Positions 17,827 through 27,458 of a stretch of 64,000 nucleotides of DNA are shown piece after piece. The stretch is from Streptomyces sp. SCSIO 30461 (GTDB lineage: Bacteria > Actinomycetota > Actinomycetes > Streptomycetales > Streptomycetaceae). Below the pieces are notes generated by a model. That model searched no databases, was not told the origin of the DNA, and worked only from the letters and a program-made list of their open reading frames with translations. Position 1 is the stretch's first letter. Each line of letters starts with the position of its first letter. The stretch covers positions 5,906,001 through 5,970,000 of the forward strand of contig NZ_CP146101.1 of assembly GCF_037023745.1 (NCBI RefSeq), read 5' to 3'. A program made the position numbers and the translations under genes.

Positions 17827-18810
17827 TCATGCCTTCACCAGGCCCTTCGCCGTATGGCCGCCGAGTGCCAGATACACGTCCTCCAGGCTGGGCGTGGTCA
17901 GCGTGAAGTCGTCGAGGGCGGCGAACGCCTGGCCTCCGGTCACCGCGGCCACGGCGGCCCGAGCCTCCTCGGGGGCGAGGCGCAGCACCCAGCGGCGGCC
18001 CGACTCCTGGGCGGAGACCCGCAGTGCGGCGACCTCAGGCACCTCCAGGGGCGGCCGCTCACGCCACACGAGCTCAAGCCGCACCTCACCCGCCACGCGC
18101 TCCTTGAGCCCGGACGGGGTGTCGCAGGCGATGACCCTGCCGCGGTCGAGCACGGCGACGCGGTCGAGCACGGTCTCGGCCTCGATGACATTGTGGGTCA
18201 CCAGGAGGACCGTCGTACCGTGCTCGGCCCGGCGCCGGTCGACCGCGGCCCAGACCGCGCGCCGGGCGACGGGGTCCATTCCGGTGGTGGGCTCGTCCAG
18301 CACCAGCACCGGCCGCTCCCCCACAAGCGCCGCCGCGAAGCAAGCCAGCCGGCGCTGGCCGCCGGACAGCTTCTTCAGGGGGCGTCCGGCCAGCGGGGCC
18401 AGTCCCAGTTCGCCGAGCACGGCGTCGCGCTCGGCCCTCGCCTGGCGGGCACCGAGTCCGCGCAGCCGCCCGGTGGTCTCGGCGGCGAGCGCCACGGTCA
18501 GTTCGTCCAGAGCGGTGGACTCCTGGCCGAGATATCCGATGAGCCGGGCCGCCCGCTCGGGGTGGCGCACCAGATCGTGGCCCAGCACCTCCACCGCGCC
18601 GGAGTCGGGGCGCATCAGTCCGGTGAGCTGGCGCACCAGTGTCGACTTGCCCGCGCCGTTGGGTCCGAGCAGCCCGAAGATCTCCCCGGCCCGCACCGTC
18701 AGCGAGATTCCGTCGTTGGCGCGCACCTCGGGAGTCGCCGGGGTCCCGCGCCGGGCGCGCGCGGCCGGGTACGTCTTGACCAGGTCCCGCACCACACACA
18801 CCGTACTCAC
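17827..18810 (-). CDS. ABC-2 type transporter ATP-binding protein
   Basis: A 327-aa ATPase with Walker A GLLGPNGAGKSTLVRQLTGL, signature KKLSGGQRRLACFAAALVGE, Walker B and D-loop VLVLDEPTTGMD, and the switch His in LLVTHNVIEAE. A C-terminal accessory domain follows (VAALRVSAQESGRRWVLRLA). GTG 18810 and GTG 18801 are both possible starts and neither has a strong ribosome binding site. It is flanked by the NYN-domain gene upstream (28-bp gap) and the permease downstream, so the four genes probably form one operon. Confidence 0.9.
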   Translation of the reverse strand: MSTVCVVRDLVKTYPAARARRGTPATPEVRANDGISLTVRAGEIFGLLGPNGAGKSTLVRQLTGLMRPDSGAVEVLGHDLVRHPERAARLIGYLGQESTALDELTVALAAETTGRLRGLGARQARAERDAVLGELGLAPLAGRPLKKLSGGQRRLACFAAALVGERPVLVLDEPTTGMDPVARRAVWAAVDRRRAEHGTTVLLVTHNVIEAETVLDRVAVLDRGRVIACDTPSGLKERVAGEVRLELVWRERPPLEVPEVAALRVSAQESGRRWVLRLAPEEARAAVAAVTGGQAFAALDDFTLTTPSLEDVYLALGGHTAKGLVKA

Positions 18811-18838
18811 GAAGGACGAGCCTAAGGGGTCACGGGGA

Positions 18839-20119
18839 CTATTCCCGCGCCGGGGCGCCTTCCGCCGCCGCCCGGACGTCGATCTCGCGCCAGAATCCCG
18901 CCCGGATCGCATAGCGATCGTGCTCGTCGATCTGGTCGTCCTTGTGTGCGAGCAGACCGAAGCGTGCGGCGTAGCGGAGCAGTTCGCCGTCGATGCGGTG
19001 CGGGATACGGGGGTACATGCTGGACAGCTTCTGCACATGGGCCGGATCGGGGAGCCGCTCCATCCAGCGGCGCGCGAACACCTGCCCGACCTCATAGGGA
19101 TCGCCGCCGACCGTGGTGATGTCCTCCTCGCGGTCCGCCCAGCGCTGCTCGGCGCTGGTGAGCTGGGCGAGGGTGGGCAGGGAGGCGGTCTCCGGGGGCT
19201 CGCCGAGCGTGCTGCCGCCGGGGCGCTCGATCCACCCCTTGTCGGAGGACCAGCGCAGGGTGGCGCCGGCCTGGGTGGTCCGATCCGCCGGCGCCGCGGG
19301 GCCGGCGGCCACCGGGCCACGCAGGCCGGCGAGGTCCTTGGGAGTCGGTACGCCCTTGGCCCCGGTGGCGGTTTCCATGGTGGCACCGTTCGGGGTGACC
19401 GTGTCCGCCGCGGCGGCGGCCGCGCCGTTCCGTACCACCTCCGCGACCTGCGCACGGCCATCGTCCACCGCACCGCCCGCGGCGGCCAGCGCCGCCTCGG
19501 GCAGCGGCGCGGAGAGGATCGCGGCGATCTCGGGACGGGGCGCCGGCGGTGGGGCGCACACCCCGCCGAGGTCCTTGGCCCGCACGGCCTGCGTGATCCA
19601 GGTCCGGTCGAGCACGCGGCGCTCGTCGGCCTCGGCGACAAGGTCCTCGGACTGGTTGTAGTCGCCGTCGGCTGCCTGTACTGCCCAGAGGTGGACGGCG
19701 ACTCCGTGCTCCTTGGCGGACATGAGCCCGGGCAGCAGATCGCCGTCACCGGTGACCAGCACGATGTCCGAGCAGGCGCGGTTCCTGGCCAGTTCGGTGA
19801 GCTCGGCGTGCATGGCGGCGTCCACGCCCTTCTGCGCCCAGCGGCCGTCGCTCCGGGTCAGTGCGCCCAGGCGGACGGTCACCCGTGGCATCACGCGCAG
19901 CCGCCTGTGCTCCGGTTGGGGGACGCGGTCGGGGGCTCCGTCGAACCAGTAGATCCGCAACAGCGGCCGTTCCGTGTCGGCCTCGGCCCGCTCGCGCAGA
20001 CCGTGGATGAGCGCGGCGTGGTCGACGGTGATGCGCGATCGGGCAGGTTCTCCGGCGAGGAGGCTCGCGGCGGCGCCCAGCAGATAGCCGGCGTCCACCA
20101 GGACGACGCAGCGGTCCAC
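18839..20119 (-). CDS. NYN-domain (PIN-like) putative ribonuclease
   Basis: A 426-aa protein. Residues 1-170 are an NYN/PIN-like domain with conserved acidic residues: VDAGYLLGAAASLL, WAQKGVDAAMHAELTELA and DIVLVTGDGDLLPGLMSA. A long Ala/Pro linker leads to a C-terminal domain (VGQVFARRWMERLPDP, IPHRIDGELLRYAARFG) that may bind nucleic acid. GTG 20119 is preferred because AAAGAGG lies about 9 bases upstream; GTG 20128 is too close to it. The nuclease role is a family inference. It heads a minus-strand group with the ABC genes. Confidence 0.82.
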   Translation of the reverse strand: MDRCVVLVDAGYLLGAAASLLAGEPARSRITVDHAALIHGLRERAEADTERPLLRIYWFDGAPDRVPQPEHRRLRVMPRVTVRLGALTRSDGRWAQKGVDAAMHAELTELARNRACSDIVLVTGDGDLLPGLMSAKEHGVAVHLWAVQAADGDYNQSEDLVAEADERRVLDRTWITQAVRAKDLGGVCAPPPAPRPEIAAILSAPLPEAALAAAGGAVDDGRAQVAEVVRNGAAAAAADTVTPNGATMETATGAKGVPTPKDLAGLRGPVAAGPAAPADRTTQAGATLRWSSDKGWIERPGGSTLGEPPETASLPTLAQLTSAEQRWADREEDITTVGGDPYEVGQVFARRWMERLPDPAHVQKLSSMYPRIPHRIDGELLRYAARFGLLAHKDDQIDEHDRYAIRAGFWREIDVRAAAEGAPARE

Positions 20120-20353
20120 GTGTTCCACCCTCTTTCGGGAACCTCGGGATCGGAAGGTGCTCGGGTGTGCTTCGAGTCTGCCCCAATGCCGGAGTGTTGA
20201 CGTCCGGAACTGGATCATCGGCGTGGCGAATTGGTGAATCGGCCCCTGGAAACGGGGCCGACTACCGAGGGCGACGTTCCGAAATGCGTCGTATGAACGG
20301 GTGTGTGAGGCTGAGGGCGGCCCAGCTTCTGGATCCCCCATTGGAGGCACACC

Positions 20354-20527
20354 ATGGCCAAGAACAAGAACCGAGAACGCAAGCAGCCGGCCGCGTCGAA
20401 CGCCGAGCGGAGCACGCAACAGGCCCGCTCCTCCTCGATGGAGGCTCAGGCCGAGCAGCGGGCGGCCCAGGTCACGCCCACGGAAATGGCGCACAAGGGT
20501 CGCCAGAAGCGCTTCGGCCACAACTGA
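20354..20527 (+). CDS. 57-aa basic hydrophilic protein
   Basis: A small protein starting MAKNKNRERKQPAAS and ending HKGRQKRFGHN, rich in Gln, Arg, Lys and Ala, with no hydrophobic segment. ATG 20354 has TTGGAGGC at ideal spacing, and a strong terminator follows the stop by 46 bp, so it is a compact independent gene. It is shorter than common ORF cutoffs. I recognise it only as a type of conserved small protein of Streptomyces-like genomes; the function is unknown. Confidence 0.75.
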   Translation: MAKNKNRERKQPAASNAERSTQQARSSSMEAQAEQRAAQVTPTEMAHKGRQKRFGHN

Positions 20528-20573
20528 CGTCCACGTCTGACGGGCGGTGGCTGAGGAGCCCGACGACGGTCTG

Positions 20574-20606
20574 AGGGGTGCACCCGAGAGAACCGGGTGC
20601 ACCCCT
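20574..20606. terminator. Bidirectional terminator between the 57-aa gene and dnaE
   Basis: A perfect 13-bp stem (20574-20586 with 20594-20606) and a 7-base loop lie between convergent genes, 46 bp from one stop and 17 bp from the other. It can serve both. Confidence 0.85.
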
Positions 20607-20623
20607 GAACGCTTTCGGGGCTC

Positions 20624-23600
20624 TCAGCCCGCCAGGCAGGACGGCCCCAGCAGCACCTTCAGGTCGCCGAAGAGCGCCGGGTCCGGCTGCACCCGGTGGC
20701 GGTCGAGCCGGAGCACCGTGGTCTTGCGGGCGCCCAGGAGCTTGATCCGCACCTCGGTGTTGCCCTTGTGGTGGCCGAGGATCTCCCCGAGCCGACTGAT
20801 CATGGGCGGGGTCACCTTGACCGTGGGGATGGTGATCACCACGGGCGCGTTGGTGCCCGCGTTCGACAGGTCGGGGACCATCAGCTCCATCGCGACCAGC
20901 CGGGGCACGTCCTCGCGCTTGTCGAGACGACCCTTCACGAAGACGACCGTGTCCTCGACCAGCTGGGTGGACACCAACTGGTAGGTGGCCGGGAAGAACA
21001 TGCACTCGATGGACCCGGCGAGGTCCTCGACGGTGGCGATGGCCCAGGCGTTGCCCTGCTTGGTCATCTTGCGCTGGAGGCCCGAGATGATGCCGCCGAT
21101 GGTGACGACCGCGCCGTCCCCGTGCTCACCTCCGGTGAGCTGGGCGATCGCAGCGTCCGCCTTGTCGCTGAGCACATGCTCGATACCGAAGAGCGGATGG
21201 TCGGAGACATACAGTCCGAGCATCTCGCGCTCCTGGGCGAGCAGATAGGACTTCTCCCACTCGACATCGGAGAACTCGACGTCGAGGCCGAAGCCGGGCT
21301 CGCTGCTGTCCTCCTCCCCCATGCCGCCGAAGAGGTCGAACTGGCCCTCGGCCTCCTTGCGCTTGACGGCGACCACATTGTCGATCATGGGTTCATGCTG
21401 GGCCACCAGCCCCTTGCGGGTGTGGCCCATCTCGTCGAAGGCACCGGCCTTGATCAGGGACTCGACGGTCCGCTTGTTGCAGACGACGGCCTCGACCTTG
21501 TCGAGGAAGTCGGGGAACGAGCTGTACTTCCCCTTGGCCTTGCGGCACTTGATGATCGACTCGACCACGTTCTGCCCGACGTTGCGCACCGCTGTGAGGC
21601 CGAAGAGGATCACGTCGTCGCCCTGGGCGGCGAAGTTCGCCTCGGACTCGTTCACATTGGGCGGCAGCACCTTGATGCCCATGCGGCGGCACTCGTTCAG
21701 ATAGACCGCGGACTTGTCCTTGTCGTCCTTGACCGAGGTGAGCAGGCCCGCCATGTACTCCGCGGGGTGGTTGGCCTTGAGATACGCGGTCCAGTACGAG
21801 ACCAGCCCGTACGCGGCGGAGTGGGCCTTGTTGAAGGCGTAGCCGGCGAAGGGGACCAGCACGTCCCACAGGGCCTGGATGGCCTGGTCGCTGTAGTCCT
21901 TCTTCCGCGCGCCCTCCTGGAAGAGGACGAAGTTCTTCGCCAGCTCCTCCGGCTTCTTCTTGCCCATCACGCGGCGGAGGATGTCGGCCTCGCCGAGCGA
22001 GTACCCGGCGATGATCTGGGCGGCCTTCTGCACCTGCTCCTGGTACACGATCAGGCCGTAGGTGACATCCAGGACCTCCCTGAGCGGCTCCTCCAGCTCG
22101 GGGTGGATCGGGGTGATCTCCTGCTGGCCGTTCTTGCGCAGGGCGTAGTTGGTGTGCGAGTTCATGCCCATCGGGCCCGGCCGGTACAGGGCGGACACGG
22201 CGGAGATGTCCTCGAAGTTGTCCGGCTTCATCAGCCGCAGCAGTGAACGCATGGGGCCGCCGTCGAACTGGAACACGCCGAGGGTGTCGCCGCGCTGGAG
22301 CAGCTCGAAGGTCTTGGGGTCGTCGAGCGGAAGGCTCAGGAGATCGATGTCGATCCCCTTGTTGGCCTTCACCATCTTGACGGCGTCGTCCATGATCGTG
22401 AGGTTGCGCAGGCCGAGGAAGTCCATCTTCAGCAGACCGAGCGACTCGCAACTCGGATAGTCCCACTGGGTGATGGTGACGCCGTCGGTGTGCCTGACCC
22501 AGACGGGGACGTGCTCGGTGATGGTCTCGCTGGACATGATCACGCCCGCGGCGTGCACACCCATCTGCCGGACGAGGCCTTCCACACCGCGGGCGGTGTC
22601 GATCACCTTCTTCACATCCGGCTCGTTCTCGTACATCCCGCGGACCTCGCCCGCCTCCGAGTACCGGGGGTGGGAGGAGTCGGTGATGCCGGAGAGCGGG
22701 ATGCCCTTGCCGAGCACGTCGGCGGGCATGGCCTTGGTGATCCGGTCGCCCATGGCGTACGGATAGCCGAGGACGCGGGCGGAGTCCTTGATCGCGTTCT
22801 TGGCCTTGATGGTGCCGTAGGTGCCGATCATGGCGACCTTGTCGGCGCCGTACTTCTCCGTCACGTACCTGATCACCTCGACGCGCCTGCGCTCGTCGAA
22901 GTCGATGTCGACATCGGGCATCGAGATGCGCTCGGGGTTCAGGAAGCGCTCGAAGATCAGTCCGTGGGGAATCGGGTCGAGGTCGGTGATGCCGAGCGCG
23001 TAGGCCACGATCGAGCCGGCCGCCGAGCCACGGCCGGGGCCGACCGCGATGCCCTGGTTCTTGGCCCACATGATGAAGTCGGCGACCACGAGGAAGTAGC
23101 CGGGGAAGCCCATCGAGATGATGGTGTCCATCTCGTACTCGACCTGCTTCAGGCGGTCGTCGGGGATACCGCCCGGGAAGCGCCGCTCCATGCCGCGCAT
23201 GGTCTCCTCACGGAACCAGGAGACCTCGGTGTAGCCCTCGGGGATGTCGAACTTGGGCATCAGGTTCCGCTGCTGGAACATCCCGTCGGTGCTGACCTGC
23301 TCGGCGACCAGCAGCGTGTTGCGGCAGCCCTCCTGCCAGGCGTCCGACGAGTCGATGGCGTACATCTCGTCGGTCGACTTCAGGTAGTAGCCGGTGCCGT
23401 CGAACTTGAAGCGGTCCGGGTCGGAGAGGTTCTTCCCGGTCTGGATGCACAGCAGCGCGTCATGGGCGCCCGCCTCATGGGCGTAGGTGTAGTGCGAGTC
23501 GTTGGTGACCAGCGGGGGGATGCCCAGTTCCTTGCCGATCTTCAGCAGATCGTCGCGGACCCGGCGCTCGATGTCGATGCCGTGGTCCATCAGCTCCAGG

Positions 23601-24163
23601 AAGTACCGCTCCTTGCCGAAGATGTCCTGGTACTCACCGGCCGCCTTGCGGGCTTCCTCGTACTGGCCGAGGCGCAGCCGGGTCTGGAGCTCGCCCGACG
23701 GGCAGCCGGTGGAGGCGATCAGGCCCTGGGACCACTGGGCGATGGTCTCCTTGTCCATCCGGGGCCACTTCTGGAGCCAGCCCTCGGCGTACGCGTCCGA
23801 TGACAGCCGGAAGAGGTTGTGCAGGCCGGTCGCGTCCGCCGCCCAGATCGTCTTGTGGGTGTAACCACCCGAACCGGAGACGTCGTCCCGCTTCTGGTGC
23901 GGCTGACCCCACTGGATCTTCCGCTTGTTCCGCCGGGACTCGGGGGCCACATACGCCTCGATGCCGATGATCGGGGTGACCCCGGCCTTCTGCGCGGAGT
24001 GAAAGAACTCGTACGCCCCGTGCAGATTGCCGTGGTCGCTCATGGCGATATGCGTCATGCCCATCTCATTGCAGGCATTGAACATGTCCTTGAGCCGCGC
24101 CGCACCGTCCAGCAGGGAATACTGGGTGTGGACGTGAAGGTGCGTGAAGGGCGGCTTGGTCAC
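20624..24163 (-). CDS. dnaE: DNA polymerase III alpha subunit (replicative polymerase)
   Basis: A full-length 1179-aa DnaE1-type polymerase. The N-terminal PHP domain shows HLHVHTQYSLLDGA and MSDHGNLHGAYEF. The palm includes RGSAAGSIVAYALGITDLDP and the catalytic Asp cluster in MPDVDIDFDERRRVEVIRYV. The tandem HhH/OB part is at the C-terminus (VVTIGGIISGLQRKMTKQGN). It carries out chromosomal replication. GTG 24163 has GGAGG upstream. The gene is convergent with the 57-aa gene and divergent from the DUF2252 gene. Confidence 0.97.
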   Translation of the reverse strand: MTKPPFTHLHVHTQYSLLDGAARLKDMFNACNEMGMTHIAMSDHGNLHGAYEFFHSAQKAGVTPIIGIEAYVAPESRRNKRKIQWGQPHQKRDDVSGSGGYTHKTIWAADATGLHNLFRLSSDAYAEGWLQKWPRMDKETIAQWSQGLIASTGCPSGELQTRLRLGQYEEARKAAGEYQDIFGKERYFLELMDHGIDIERRVRDDLLKIGKELGIPPLVTNDSHYTYAHEAGAHDALLCIQTGKNLSDPDRFKFDGTGYYLKSTDEMYAIDSSDAWQEGCRNTLLVAEQVSTDGMFQQRNLMPKFDIPEGYTEVSWFREETMRGMERRFPGGIPDDRLKQVEYEMDTIISMGFPGYFLVVADFIMWAKNQGIAVGPGRGSAAGSIVAYALGITDLDPIPHGLIFERFLNPERISMPDVDIDFDERRRVEVIRYVTEKYGADKVAMIGTYGTIKAKNAIKDSARVLGYPYAMGDRITKAMPADVLGKGIPLSGITDSSHPRYSEAGEVRGMYENEPDVKKVIDTARGVEGLVRQMGVHAAGVIMSSETITEHVPVWVRHTDGVTITQWDYPSCESLGLLKMDFLGLRNLTIMDDAVKMVKANKGIDIDLLSLPLDDPKTFELLQRGDTLGVFQFDGGPMRSLLRLMKPDNFEDISAVSALYRPGPMGMNSHTNYALRKNGQQEITPIHPELEEPLREVLDVTYGLIVYQEQVQKAAQIIAGYSLGEADILRRVMGKKKPEELAKNFVLFQEGARKKDYSDQAIQALWDVLVPFAGYAFNKAHSAAYGLVSYWTAYLKANHPAEYMAGLLTSVKDDKDKSAVYLNECRRMGIKVLPPNVNESEANFAAQGDDVILFGLTAVRNVGQNVVESIIKCRKAKGKYSSFPDFLDKVEAVVCNKRTVESLIKAGAFDEMGHTRKGLVAQHEPMIDNVVAVKRKEAEGQFDLFGGMGEEDSSEPGFGLDVEFSDVEWEKSYLLAQEREMLGLYVSDHPLFGIEHVLSDKADAAIAQLTGGEHGDGAVVTIGGIISGLQRKMTKQGNAWAIATVEDLAGSIECMFFPATYQLVSTQLVEDTVVFVKGRLDKREDVPRLVAMELMVPDLSNAGTNAPVVITIPTVKVTPPMISRLGEILGHHKGNTEVRIKLLGARKTTVLRLDRHRVQPDPALFGDLKVLLGPSCLAG

Positions 24164-24375
24164 GGCGGAAGGCCTCCGGCGAAGGGTAGGAGACAGGCCG
24201 CCGGGCAGTACGTGCCCCGCCGATCCTGTCTGAGCGGACAGCGAAGAAGTCTACGGCTCCGCACTGACAACCGCGGGGCACTCAGGACTACCGTCGGGAG
24301 TTGAGCGGGACGGACACCCCAGCCCTAGTTCGCTATGTTTCTCAGCACTCTCCCCGCACCAGGAGGCACCCAGCG

Positions 24376-25704
24376 ATGTCGGTCCACCAGCCCACGGCCG
24401 GCGAGCGCGGCGAGCAGATCCTCGCCGTCTTCGACACTGCCTTCGGCGAGCTCCTGACCGCCGACCCGGCCGCGTTCCGGGTGAAGTTCCGCAAGATGGC
24501 CGGCTCGGCCTTCGCCTTCTACCGGGGCACGGCGTGCCTCTTCTACTCCGACCTGGAGCGCGAGCAGCACGGCGGCGCCTACCTGGACGAGCGCACCAGC
24601 CGGGTGTGGATCCACGGCGACCTCCACGCCGAGAACTTCGGCACGTACCTGAACTCGAACGGCCGGCTGGTATTCAACGTCAACGACTTCGACGAGGCCT
24701 ATGTCGGACCGTTCATCTGGGACGTCAAGCGGCTCTCCGCCTCGCTGGCCCTGATCGGCTACACCAAGGCGCTCAGCGACGAGCAGATCTCCGAGCTGGT
24801 GCGGACCTACGCGGCCGCCTACCGCGAGCGCATCCGCGCGCTGGCCGCGGGCGCCAAGGACGACGAGGTGCCGCCGTTCACGCTGGACACCGCGGAGGGA
24901 CCGCTGCTCGGCACGCTGCGGACCGCCCGCGCGCTGACCCGGTTCGGGCTGCTGGACTCGATGACCGAGATCCGCGAGTACGAGCGGCGCTTCAGTGACG
25001 GCGGCGGCGCGATCGAGCTGGACGCGGCGACCCGCTACAAGGTGCTCGCGGCATTCGACGGCTATCTGGAGACCCTGCCGGAGGCGAGCCTGGCGCGCCC
25101 CGTCGCTTACCGGGTGAAGGACGTCGTGGGGCGGCGCGGCATCGGTATCGGCTCGGCCGGCCTGCCGTCGTACAACATCCTGCTGGAGGGCAACAGCGAC
25201 GCCCTCGAGAACGATGTGGTGATCTACATGAAGCAGGCGCAGCTGCCTGAGGTGTCCCGGCACATCGCGGACGAGCGGGTGCGCGGCTACTTCCAGCACG
25301 AGGGGCACCGCACGGTGATCTCGCAGCGAGCGCTCCAGGACCACGCGGACCCGTGGCTGGGCTGGACCGAGCTGGACGGCGCGGGGCAGCTGGTCGCGGA
25401 GGTCTCGCCGTACGCGGTGGACCTCGACTGGTCGGACATCGACGATCCGGCGGAGATCTCGGAGACCGTCGCGGACCTGGGCCGGGCCACGGCCACGATG
25501 CACGCGGCCGCGGACGACGAGAGCGGCCACTCGCTGGTGCCGTTCTCCACGGAACGTGCCATCGACGCCGCGATCGCCGCAGACGAGGACGGCTTCGCCG
25601 AGCTGCTGGTGGACTTCGCGCACAGTTACGGCACACGGGCCAGGGCGGACCACCAGATCTTCGTGGACCTGTTCCGCAACGGGCGGATCCCGGGACTTCG
25701 GTAG
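24376..25704 (+). CDS. DUF2252 family protein
   Basis: A 442-aa protein with the family's features: FRVKFRKMAGSAFAFYRGTA near the start, WIHGDLHAENFGTYLNSNGR with the DLHxENFG motif, FNVNDFDEAYVGPFIWDVKR, and LVAEVSPYAVDLDWSDID. The HGDLHxxNF and NDFDE motifs resemble the catalytic and metal-binding loops of aminoglycoside-phosphotransferase/kinase-like folds, so an ATP-dependent enzyme is plausible but unproven. AGGAGG precedes ATG 24376; the longer frame to 24301 lacks support. It is monocistronic by appearance and divergent from dnaE. Confidence 0.85.
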   Translation: MSVHQPTAGERGEQILAVFDTAFGELLTADPAAFRVKFRKMAGSAFAFYRGTACLFYSDLEREQHGGAYLDERTSRVWIHGDLHAENFGTYLNSNGRLVFNVNDFDEAYVGPFIWDVKRLSASLALIGYTKALSDEQISELVRTYAAAYRERIRALAAGAKDDEVPPFTLDTAEGPLLGTLRTARALTRFGLLDSMTEIREYERRFSDGGGAIELDAATRYKVLAAFDGYLETLPEASLARPVAYRVKDVVGRRGIGIGSAGLPSYNILLEGNSDALENDVVIYMKQAQLPEVSRHIADERVRGYFQHEGHRTVISQRALQDHADPWLGWTELDGAGQLVAEVSPYAVDLDWSDIDDPAEISETVADLGRATATMHAAADDESGHSLVPFSTERAIDAAIAADEDGFAELLVDFAHSYGTRARADHQIFVDLFRNGRIPGLR

Positions 25705-25841
25705 CAGGTGATCCTGACCACACGGCGGGTGGGCGGGCCCGGGGCGCCTGGCCGGCGGTGCTCCGAGGAAGCGGCGGGCCGGAACTCCTGAAACACGGCT
25801 TAAGGGCTGTTTACGGCGCACCATGGCACACTCACTGATCG

Positions 25842-26525
25842 ATGGACGTATCAGGGACCCGGCTCAGAGGGCTGCGGGCAGCGATCTTCACGGCGGTGGT
25901 CGTGACGCTGTCCGTGGCCTCGCATGTGCTGCTCTCCGGGGCACCGCTCCCCCCGGTCACCGTGAGCGCGGTCGCCGCCGGGGTGTTCCCGCTCTCCTAC
26001 GCACTGGCCGGACGCGAGCGCGCGTTCGGCCCGATCGCCGCGGCGCTGGTCCCGCTGGAGCTGGCCGCCGACACCCTGTTCACCACGGGGCAGCACGTCT
26101 GTTACGGCGCCGCGGGCGGCCCGGTCGCCGGTTCGCTCCGGGCGGTCGGGGTCGATGTGCTCTGCGGCGGCGGGGTCGGTACCCCGCTGCCGGGAGTGGC
26201 GTCGTCCGAGGCACGGCTGGCCGCGCTGGTGGATACGCCCGACCCCGCCGCGCCGTGGCTGCTGCTCGCGGCGCACACGGCCGTGGGGCTGGTCGCCGCC
26301 GCCTGGCTGCGGAACGGCGAGGCGGCGCTCGCGGCACTGCTGCGCGCGGTCGCGGCCCTCGCGTTCCGACCGCTGCTGATCGCCGTGGCCACCGCCGTGC
26401 ACGGCACCCTCCGTCCGGGACGTCCGGTACGGCCCTCCGGTCGGCCACGCTCCGGAATGGCCCTGCTGCTCGTTCACTCCGTGGGACGGAGAGGACCGCC
26501 GCTCCGGGCTCCCGCCCTCGTCTGA
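25842..26525 (+). CDS. Hypothetical multi-pass membrane protein
   Basis: A 227-aa protein with three or four hydrophobic segments: RAAIFTAVVVTLSVASHVLL, VTVSAVAAGVFPLSYALAG, PWLLLAAHTAVGLVAAAWL and ALLRAVAALAFRPLLIAVAT. It has a Gly-rich loop with one Cys pair (HVCYG, DVLCGGG) and a basic C-terminal tail. ATG 25842 has no ribosome binding site; a weak CACACT hexamer just upstream might make it leaderless. It precedes the DsbA-like gene by 61 bp, suggesting a membrane/thiol unit. Function unknown. Confidence 0.65.
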   Translation: MDVSGTRLRGLRAAIFTAVVVTLSVASHVLLSGAPLPPVTVSAVAAGVFPLSYALAGRERAFGPIAAALVPLELAADTLFTTGQHVCYGAAGGPVAGSLRAVGVDVLCGGGVGTPLPGVASSEARLAALVDTPDPAAPWLLLAAHTAVGLVAAAWLRNGEAALAALLRAVAALAFRPLLIAVATAVHGTLRPGRPVRPSGRPRSGMALLLVHSVGRRGPPLRAPALV

Positions 26526-26586
26526 AGCGGCACCTCCCAGCACGCCCTGAACACGCAGAACATACGTTTACACGGAGAAACCACAC

Positions 26587-27399
26587 ATGAGCGCACGTAA
26601 CAGCCAGGCCAACAAGGCAGCCGCCCGTGAGCGCCTCCGCGCGGAGCGCGAGCGCCAGGCCAAGAAGGACAAGATCAGGCGGCAGGTGGTCGTCGCCGCC
26701 TCGGTCGTCGGCGTGCTGGCCGCCGCGGGGGGCATCGCCGCCTTCGTCATGCACCTGAACAAGCCCTCGGCCTGGGAGGCGGCGAAGAGCGCGAAGGTCG
26801 TACAGCCGAAGAACACCGAGGGCGACAACGGCACGGCCCTGGTGATCGGCAAGCCGACCGCCAAGAAGACCCTGGAGCTGTACGAGGACTCGCGGTGCCC
26901 GATCTGCGCCTCCTTCGAGCAGGCGTCCGGCGAGACCATCAAGAAGGACGTGGACGCCGGGAAGTACAAGCTCAAGTACATCGGTGCCACCTTCATCGAC
27001 AACGCCGACAACGGCGAGGGCTCGAAGAACGCCCTGTCCGCGCTGGGCGCGGCGCTCAATGTGAGCCCCGAGGCCTTCCTGGACTACAAGGCGGCGCTGT
27101 ACTCCGCGAAGTTCCACCCCGACGAGCGCGACGACAAGTTCGCCAAGGACGACTACCTCATCGAGGTGGCGGACTCGGTGCCCGCGCTGAAGGGCAACGC
27201 CGAGTTCCGGAAGGCGGTCGAGGACGGCACCTACGACGCGTGGGCGCTGAAGATGTCCGCGGCGTTCGACTCCAGCGGCGTCCAGGGCACCCCGACCCTG
27301 AAGATGGACGGCAAGAAGATCACCGCCGAGGGTGCCGACTACGCGCCGAGGACCGCCGCGGAGTACCAGACCGCGATCGCCAAGGCCCTCAAGGGCTGA
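26587..27399 (+). CDS. Membrane-anchored DsbA-like thioredoxin-fold protein
   Basis: A 270-aa protein. It has a charged N-terminus (NKAAARERLRAERERQAKKD), one membrane anchor near residues 37-55 (VVVAASVVGVLAAAGGIAAF) and an extracytoplasmic DsbA/Thioredoxin_4 domain. The active site is CPIC in YEDSRCPICASFEQ (about residue 102). The cis-Pro is in GVQGTPTLKMDGKKI. It probably oxidises or isomerises disulfides in exported proteins. GGAGAAA precedes ATG 26587. A 16-bp terminator follows the stop. Confidence 0.88.
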   Translation: MSARNSQANKAAARERLRAERERQAKKDKIRRQVVVAASVVGVLAAAGGIAAFVMHLNKPSAWEAAKSAKVVQPKNTEGDNGTALVIGKPTAKKTLELYEDSRCPICASFEQASGETIKKDVDAGKYKLKYIGATFIDNADNGEGSKNALSALGAALNVSPEAFLDYKAALYSAKFHPDERDDKFAKDDYLIEVADSVPALKGNAEFRKAVEDGTYDAWALKMSAAFDSSGVQGTPTLKMDGKKITAEGADYAPRTAAEYQTAIAKALKG

Positions 27400-27416
27400 C
27401 AGCAGACCAGATTTTC

Positions 27417-27458
27417 CGAACGGGCAGACGAAAGTTCATTCATTCGTCTGCCCGTTCG
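27417..27458 (+). terminator. Strong terminator after the DsbA-like gene
   Basis: A perfect 16-bp stem (27417-27432 with 27443-27458) and a 10-base loop lie 17 bp past the stop. It ends only 27 bp before the phoD start, so it overlaps the phoD promoter region. Confidence 0.88.

Noticed and set aside
20696..22246. 516-codon plus-strand frame inside dnaE
   Set aside because: Antisense shadow of a highly conserved gene, with a low-complexity product.
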